Assembly (NCBI GenBank): GCA_033398695.1
Contig: CM065801.1
Location: 108,245,170 to 108,309,169 of the forward strand
Source of the DNA: Orobanche coerulescens
Taxonomy: Eukaryota > Streptophyta > Magnoliopsida > Lamiales > Orobanchaceae
Length of the DNA stretch: 64,000 nucleotides
Direction of reading: 5' to 3'
Position 1 is the first letter of the stretch; every line of letters starts with the position of its first letter. Below the pieces are notes generated by a model that saw nothing but the letters and a program-made list of their open reading frames with translations, made no database searches and was not told the DNA's origin. Below are positions 57,304 through 64,000 of the stretch, piece after piece. A program made the translations under genes and the position numbers.

Positions 57304-59029
57304 CCGATCACGAAAGATCCTGATTCCAAGGATGTGTCCTGCTTCTCCTAGATCCTTCATATCGAACTGCTCAGATAGTCATACCCGTACGTCCGACAAT
57401 TCCTTCACGTTGTTTCCAATCAGAAGGATATCGTCTACATACTGTACAAGAAACACCAACACGTTTCCATCGCATTTCTTATACACACAACTCTCACTCG
57501 GACATTGGACGAATCCATATATCGGACAACTTCACAAACAGAGTGTTCCAAGATCTAGATGCTTGCTTAAGTCCATAAATGGATTTCTTAAGTTTGCACA
57601 CCAAGTGCTCTTCTCCTTTAGCAATGAATCCCTCTGCTTGGCGCATATAGATTTCCTTGTCTAGACTCCCATTCAAGAATGCAGTCTTGACATCCATCTG
57701 CCAAATCTCCAGATCCAAATGCGCCTATAGCTAAAAGAACTGGATTGACTTAAGCATGGCTACCGCGAAAAGGTTTCATCATAATCGATACCCTCTTCGA
57801 GTGTAACCTTTGCAACAAGCCTCGCTTTGAAGGTTTCAACCTTCCCGTCACGCCCTTTCTTTCGCTTGTAGACCCATTTACTCCCAATGGCTTGTACACC
57901 ATCAGTGGCTCTACTAGCTCCCACACTTGATTGGAATCCATAGATCCCATTTCGATTCCATTGCTTCTTGCCAGAGTCGATCTTTATCTTGGATTGCCTC
58001 CTTATAGGTCCAGGGAACTGATTCATCTTCGTCTGGGATTGAGTCCGAAGACTTTCCCACGCCTATGAATCGTTCGGGCTGATGAACAACCCTCCCACTA
58101 CGACGAGGCAAATCCTGAGTTGGTGTAAAAGTTTCAGAATTGATACGTGGTGCAGTGTTAGTTGGCGCTTGTACGATTGGTATAGACGGAGTCTCGCCCC
58201 TTAGCTCTTCCAGAATTATCTCGCTCATGGGCTTGTGACTAATCATATAATCCTCTTCCAGAAATCGGGCATTGGTGCTAACAATGACCTTCTGATCCTG
58301 GGGACTATAGAACAAGCCACCCTTCGTTCCCTTAGGGTATCCTACAAACACTCGCACTTTTGTACGAGATGCCAATTTATCAGCTTCCTTATTCAGCACA
58401 TGTGCTGGAGTAGCCCAAATCTGAACATGTCCTAGACTGGGCTTACGCCCACTCCATAGTTCTGTGGGTGTTTTTGGAACTGATTTCGAAGGCACCAGGT
58501 TTAGAATGTACGCCGCTGTTTCTAAGGCGTATCCCCAAAACGAAATAGGTAAATCTGAATAACTCATCATTGATCTAACCATTTCTAAAAGAGTCCTATT
58601 CCTTCTTTCATCCACACCATTTTGTTGTGGAGTTCCCGGCGCGGTGAGCTGGGACGAAATCCCCTCATTCGCCAAGAAATCCAAAAACTCTCCACTAAGG
58701 TATTCGCCACCACGATCAGATCGTAGCGACTTGATACTCTTCCCATGATGCTTCTCCGTTTCAGCCTTGAAGTCTCTGAACTTGTCAAAGGCTTCAGACT
58801 TACGTCGCATCAAATAGATGTATCCATATCTCGAATAATCATCTATAAACGTGATGAAGTATTCGAAACCACCCCTAGCCTGGATATTCATTGGACCACA
58901 TACGTCCGTATGAACCAATTCTAACACATCCTGAGCACAGTTTCCCTTGGTTTTAAAAACCCTTTTGATCATCTTACCTTCCAGACAGGATTCACAAATT
59001 GGAATGGAGATCATCCAATGGGCCATCAT
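57304..59029 (-). pseudogene. Copia F integrase and truncated reverse transcriptase
   Basis: 59029-57914 is open for 371 codons: CESCLEGKM zinc-side end, [67 protein letters not shown] (integrase core with D, D and E residues visible), then the linker with [15 protein letters not shown] and the RT entry [22 protein letters not shown] then continues with frameshifts: VYKRKKGRDGKVETFKARLVAK (about 57830), QMDVKTAFLNGSLDKEIYM, YGLKQASRSWN, and YVDDILLIGNN at about 57428-57445. It ends in DMKDLGEAGHILGIRIF where the deletion joins the LTR. No RNase H. Ty1/copia assignment is certain. Confidence 0.92.
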
Positions 59030-60405
59030 CTACCAATCTTTGAATCCTTCTAAGATTTACATGTCCTAACCGTAAATGCCACAGATATGTTTGGTTTATG
59101 CTTGAAGGTTCTTTTCTCTTTTTAGGTTTAGACAAAGAGTTAAGTGATTTATGCATAGGAGTTTGTGCAGTATTAACGACATATAGTCCATCATTAAAAG
59201 TACCTTTGCAAATATATTCACCGCTTCTTTTCTTAATAATGGCATCATCATCAAAAGAAACTGAATAACCATCGCTTTTTAATTTAGAAACCGAAATTAA
59301 ATTCATTCTAAAATCTGGTACTAATAATACATTATTGAGAACTAATAATTTATCATTAATCTTCAACCGCACGACTCCCACCGCAATGACCATAAGCCCG
59401 GAATAATCGCCCCATTGATGGTAATCTCGCCCACACTAAGCTGCTTGGTTACCTGAAAACCATGTGAGTCAAAGCAAACATGATCAGTGGAGCCTGAATC
59501 AACTATCCACAAAGTGGAAGAACAAGCTGCCAAACATGGTTTGACTACTAGTGCACGAGACATACCTTTCTTAAGAGCGGGGCAGTCCGCTTTAAAATGT
59601 CCTTTCTGACCGCACTTGTAGCACTTTCCCTTTGGCTTTTTGTTCGCCTCGGGATGAGGAGCCTTGCTTTTCACCTTGAGGGTTGCCACTTGCTTCGCCA
59701 ACCTCGCTTTTTCTTCTTTCCCCATTTGGGTTTGGAAGAAGTAGCACCGCTGCCGCAAGAATCGATGATAACCTTGTTTGAAGAGACCTTCACAGATCAA
59801 GCTGTCAGAAGTTCCGCCAAACTATATGTCCTACGGTTCATATTGTAGTTAAGGCGGAACTGCTCAAAGCTTCTAGGTAAGCTGCCTAAGATAATATCGA
59901 CCTGCGTTTCCGCATCGATAGTAGCCCCCAATATGCTTAGTTCGTTCAAATGAGACATCATTTTTAGAACATGATCCATCACTGGAGTCCCTTCAGACAT
60001 TTGGGTTGTCATCAATACCCTCATAGCATTTTGTCTAGCCGCCCGGTTCTGATAACCAAACATCTCGGTGAGACTTTTCATCATTTCCGCGGCTGAACCC
60101 ATCGTCTGATGCTGATGCTGCAATACATTTGTCAGTGAAGCGAAAATGTAACAGCGAGCCATCTCATCAGACTTTTTTCATTTTCGGAATTCAGCCAACT
60201 CGTCGGGAGTGGCATCCGGTTCTGGTTCTAGAGGGCTCTCCTCGATTAAGACAAACTTATGCCCCTCAGCAGTCAGGACAATGTCAAGATTTCTTTTCCA
60301 ATCGGCAAAGTTAGTGCCATCTAGTTTATTTTCTTTGAGAATAACAGCTAGTGGATTGAAAGACATCTGAGAATAAAAATTAAAAACATCCATCACATAA
60401 TGCAT
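58992..60405 (-). pseudogene. Copia F gag and protease
   Basis: Gag starts at about 60366 (MSFNPLAVILKENKLDGTNF, ADWKRNLDIVLTAEG). A TGA near 60177 interrupts it, then KSDEMARCYIFASLTN and the UBN2-like core to YSLAELLTA (59797). After frame changes, KCYKCGQKGHFKADC is the CCHC zinc knuckle, and WIVDSGSTDHVC is the aspartic protease active site, at about 59500. A further frame change at about 59390 leads to VLLVPDFRMNLISVSKL and WHLRLGHVNLRRIQRL, the pre-integrase domain. Decay is greater than in the integrase part. Confidence 0.9.
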
Positions 60406-61728
60406 AGCAAAATATATCGAAAAACCTCAAAACACAATATATATGCTAGCAACCAACACCTCAAAAAATACGCACATGCAAGCCACGATCGTGTGGACGT
60501 TTACACACACATTTTTCAAGTAGAGTTTTACGTCTTTAATTTTACTATCTAGTCAAATTACGTTATGACAAGTAAAATTAATAGTTGGTTCCTCTTGGCC
60601 ATGTATTAATTAACATAGACTCCGATGGGGAGCTTATTAATTAATACACCTAAGTGAACACCATAATTTAACATCCTTAAAATATTATCTTTTAAATAAT
60701 AGTCCTACAGATGGAGAGGTCCTATCATAAAAAGTAATATTTACCTTATGTTATCATTTTGAAATTTAAAACTAGTGAACCTATAATTAGCACATCCGAT
60801 ATGGAGGAAGACTCTAATGTCAACGCGCATGCTAATTACTTCACAATTTAAATTAATTATGGAGGCCAATTTGATTTTATTTAAAATAAAAATCAATTTA
60901 ATCACTTAGTTATTTTAGCCTTAAGGTTTTAAATTTTCTCGTCCTAACATGCAAGGAAACATATCACGCATACATCCATACATGCCATACATCAAAACAA
61001 TAAAAAAAACCAAAATAAAACATGGATAATTAAATTTATCCAATTATCATGGTCTTCTTCCTTGAGTTGAATCCGAGAAAATCTTCGACTCGATCTCTCC
61101 CACTGAATCAAGCATCTCGTCGCTTCTCCCCGGCCGGGCCGTGGATTTTCAAAATTAAAATTTTACTTTTATGCAAAATTAATTACATAAAAAAAATTTA
61201 ATTTTAAATCCCGACTTCCCAATGACGAATGGGCAGCAAAACGGACCGGACTAAAATCGACGGCCCCGAACCAACTAAATAACTGCCCGACCAGTCACTG
61301 CATCGCTGCCGCCCGGCCGCTGCTCAGTACTGCAGGCCGCTCGGCCGCGCTTGCCCAGTTAGCCCCGGGCATTCTGCTCGCTCTATTTCTTCGCAATCCC
61401 GTCTCTTCCGAATTCGATTACAATTTTATACAAAATAAAATACATCGAAATTACATCAAGATTTACACGAAAAAAAATAAAACCACCTAGAACTACCCGC
61501 GGATTTTCTCACGGGAAAAACCATTACATGCCTCAAAAACGGGCCAAACCAACAAATGCATAATTAATAAAAATAAATAAATACACCATTCATATAAACC
61601 ATGATAATTGGATCATATCACCTGCAAGAACACATCTAGCAAAATATTCCAACATCAAAATATATGAATATTTAAATTGCTATCAATTAATCACTAAAAT
61701 TAATTAAAATAGCAAAAGCCTAAAATCC
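60406..61728 (-). other. Leader of copia F between PBS and gag
   Basis: AT-rich non-coding sequence of 1.3 kb with a GC-rich patch at 61115-61390 (CCCGGCCG-type words). No protein recognised. Confidence 0.65.
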
Positions 61729-61743
61729 GGCTCCGATACCAAT

Positions 61744-63225
61744 TGTTGGAAAGTAAAACGCAGCGGAAGCGAAGTTTGATAAAGTTGATAATAGCGTTTT
61801 ACGCATCTACGAGCATTAGATCTATTTAGGCATGCTAATTAATTAATTACTAAGATTAATAAGCAATTTAAATATTATTTATTATTTATTAATTAAATAT
61901 GTTGATTAATTAAAATATCCTAATCTAGATGCAAGATCATAGGATATTACCTTTTGAAGCGCGTTGGTTACTTCCTTCTTGATCGCCTTGTATTTCTACC
62001 TTCAGATCTTCTAGAGTATGATCCGCCTTGAACCGGACGTTGTGTGGGCAACGAGCTACCGGATCTTGCTTGGACACCTTATGGATCGGCCGAATTCTTA
62101 TGCCTCACAACTCTCGAGTTTCTTTTCTTCAAGTAATTCCGATATGTAGCAAGAATTAAAGTGTTATCTCAATTGTGGAATCAAAGACACAAGTCAAGAT
62201 CCACAATTAAACACTTAGAAGAAAAATCGAAATTCCTTGTGCAAGTATGTGATAAAATCGGCCAAGCCCTATAATGTCCTATTTATAGGCTCTTGGACTA
62301 CTACTAGGGATCTAAAGGAGGATTATGGAAGGACTCCCAATTAATTCATCTTACCTTATTAGGACTCTTCCTAATATATGATGAATCAATTAATATCAAC
62401 TTAGTCCACTAAAAAGTTGATATTGCACTTCCTACCCAAATCGCAAATTACGAAATTGGGCCCCTTATTAAATATATTATTTCCCGTGTTTAAGATATCG
62501 AATGTCCATTAATTAATTATAAGCTACTGACAGCTTTAATTAATTAATATCTTATCCAAGAGTAGTACCACTCGAACCTTATTATTATATCGGAATTAAA
62601 TCCACCTGCAGGGTTTAATATGATAATCATTATCGAGCTCCTCAAGCGGACATCATCAACCCGCACGAGTCGGGACACAATTTCTAGTAATAATAATAAT
62701 TGTCGTATAAACAATATTATTGCCCAAGATACGAGGCTTATTGAGTCGATCATTTTGACTCTCACCTATGGTAAATCAAAGCAATAATTATTATAAATAC
62801 ACAATTAAATATTATATACTTAGAATTAAGAAATAATAATTATCCGAGATTTACGTTCTTCTTACAGTCAGTACAGAAGACACTATCTCACCTCGATCCT
62901 GTTCAACGTATACAAATACGCTAATATATGCTAATAGTCAAGACCAACTACTCTCAATACAACCCTTTATATAATTTGTCTAATAATTATATAGGTTGTG
63001 AACTATTATATTATTTTATAAGGCACCGATAATGTGATCTTCCGTGTGACACCAACACACCACATTATCTACAATATAAAATAATTAGACATTTCATTTG
63101 CATAATCATAACGTGAATTAATATGCAAATCATATGATTAAGTGTAATTAATATCCTCATAGGTAGTAATAGGGAAATTGGGTAATACAAGCATAAAGTA
63201 TGCTTTGCAGTATACAATCCTAACA
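61744..63225 (-). mobile_element. 5' LTR of copia F, intact
   Basis: 1,482 bp; minus-strand 5' end TGTTAGGATTGTATAC at 63225, 3' end CTTTCCAACA at 61744, followed after 2 nt by the PBS. Confidence 0.94.
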
Positions 63226-63230
63226 CCCGA

Positions 63231-63634
63231 TTCAAAATCGGGCCGAAAACCCGACTATCGCCCGGATCGAGTCACTCGCCATCGCTCAGCCGGGCCGAGC
63301 GGCTACTGAGCCTACCGAGTCACTCTCGGCGGCCGCAAGCAAATTAGCCCGAGCCACGGCACTGCGTCTTCATGCGGTATTCGTGTTTAACCCCCGTTTT
63401 TCTCATTTTTTTGACTCGCTTCCAAAACGAAAAAATTTATTAACTTCATGAAGAACTTATAAATCAACAAAAATAAAAATTTTCAGATTTATAATTCACA
63501 TAAAATAGTCTAAACTTGACTTACTACGAACGATTAAATTTTTTCGATTATATCTATTATGAATCTAAATCATAAACATCATCAAATAACATTCCAAATG
63601 CAAAGATGATCGTATATACGATATATTTGACCTC
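63231..63634 (-). other. Leader of copia E, distal part
   Basis: GC-rich start (63231-63370) then AT-rich sequence up to the E primer-binding site. No coding potential seen. Confidence 0.6.
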
Positions 63635-63646
63635 GCTCCGATACCA
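63635..63646 (-). other. Primer-binding site of copia E
   Basis: The minus strand reads TGGTATCGGAGC, one base after the LTR end CCCAACA. Initiator tRNA-Met type with A-to-G at position 8, the same variant as in the A-type gypsy units and element F. Confidence 0.9.
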
Positions 63647-63647
63647 C

Positions 63648-64000
63648 TGTTGGGATTCCACAGAAAATAAAAGCAGCGGAAGAATAAACGGAATCCCTAA
63701 GAGGATCGATCAAGTAACGTATATACGAAAAGAAAAATACGAAGATCAAGGAATCAAAGTCCCATACCTATGATGTCTCTGAAAAAACTTCGTATGATTA
63801 TGATGATGAAGAAGAGCCCTTCGTTCCAAGCACCTAAAGCAAGATGCCTCTACTTCACACGCCGGAACTTGATGGAAAAATCGACAAGCTTCCTTTCTTC
63901 AAGAATGCGGCTAGGGAAGCTTGTAGGAATTTTCTCTCTCAATGTATTCTTCTTATATCTTGTCTCTAAGACCAAGATGAAGTTTTCAACCTTACACTCT
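63648..64000 (-). mobile_element. 5' LTR of copia E, partial
   Basis: Matches 48839-49195 with very few differences, including the region of CTTCGTATGATxATGATGATGAAG repeats where it has fewer ATG units. Continues past the window. Confidence 0.93.

Larger units (their letters stand above)
55896..63225 (-). mobile_element. Copia element F nested in E, TSD CCCGA
   Basis: Minus-strand element: 5' LTR 61744-63225, PBS 61729-61741 (GGTATCGGAGCC-like, initiator tRNA-Met), gag-pol 60405 down to 57304, 3' LTR remnant 55896-57303. TSD CCCGA at 55891-55895 and 63226-63230. LTR ends TGTTAGG and CCAACA. A deletion removed the end of RT, all of RNase H, the polypurine tract and the first 80 bp of the 3' LTR, joining RT to the LTR at 57303/57304. 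Confidence 0.94.
48839..64000 (-). mobile_element. Copia element E, minus strand, 5' LTR runs off the window
   Basis: 3' LTR 48839-50676, polypurine tract 50677-50688, pol and gag 50692-54605, leader 54606-55895 and 63231-63634 (split by element F), PBS 63635-63646, 5' LTR from 63648 to beyond 64000. LTR ends are TGTTAGG...CCCAACA. The two LTR parts look nearly identical, so insertion is recent. The candidate TSD at 48834-48838 (GATTA) cannot be confirmed because the other flank is outside. Confidence 0.93.

Overview
The window looks like plant (angiosperm) nuclear heterochromatin. It carries Helitron genes with an RPA-like single-strand DNA-binding gene, Ty3/gypsy elements with very long LTRs, a CACTA transposon with captured plant exons, and Ty1/copia elements primed by initiator tRNA-Met. 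I found no intact host gene, no tRNA or rRNA gene and no CRISPR array. Almost everything is transposable element, nested up to four deep. Species cannot be decided from the sequence.

Layout. (1) 1-3863, minus strand: a long gypsy LTR ('type B') cut by the window edge and inserted in a Helitron Rep gene. (2) 3864-11227, plus strand: an old Helitron with the C-terminal part of Rep, a PIF1-type helicase and an intron-containing RPA70-like gene. The RPA gene is interrupted at 11228 and resumes at 23283-23536. (3) 11228-23282, minus strand: gypsy element C, which encodes only gag and has TSD AACAT. Its 5' LTR is split by D, a 3.9-kb solo LTR (18576-22457, TSD GATAA). (4) 23537-48838, plus strand: a tandem LTR-internal-LTR-internal-LTR array with three 'type A' LTRs and two chimeric internal regions, each holding a type-B LTR segment and the 3' end of a gypsy pol. 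Unit 1 is interrupted by a gag-only Tat-like element (27826-32214, TSD AGGGA). Unit 2 is interrupted by a 6.2-kb CACTA element (39410-45604, TSD TTT) with captured gene fragments. (5) 48839-64000+, minus strand: copia element E inside the third A LTR, itself holding copia element F (55896-63225, TSD CCCGA).

Order of events read from nesting: the Helitron is oldest. The type-B LTR, element C and the A/B array then landed in it, followed by D in C, the Tat-like element and the CACTA in the array, E in A3 and F in E. Coding regions are mostly decayed, with many in-frame stops of the CGA-to-TGA or CAA-to-TAA kind expected of methylated DNA.

The most striking signal is a shared promoter layout. 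In nine LTR copies from five gypsy LTR types, an array of 12-bp near-palindromes (TTACGTACGTAA or TAGCGCACGCTA) lies directly upstream of a TATA-like box. The last palindrome ends 11-14 bp before that box every time, although the LTRs are otherwise strongly diverged. This looks like a conserved U3 module. A second noteworthy object is the CACTA element, which carries plant gene fragments all in one orientation, including two exons of a LepA/GUF1-type gene separated by a still spliceable intron.
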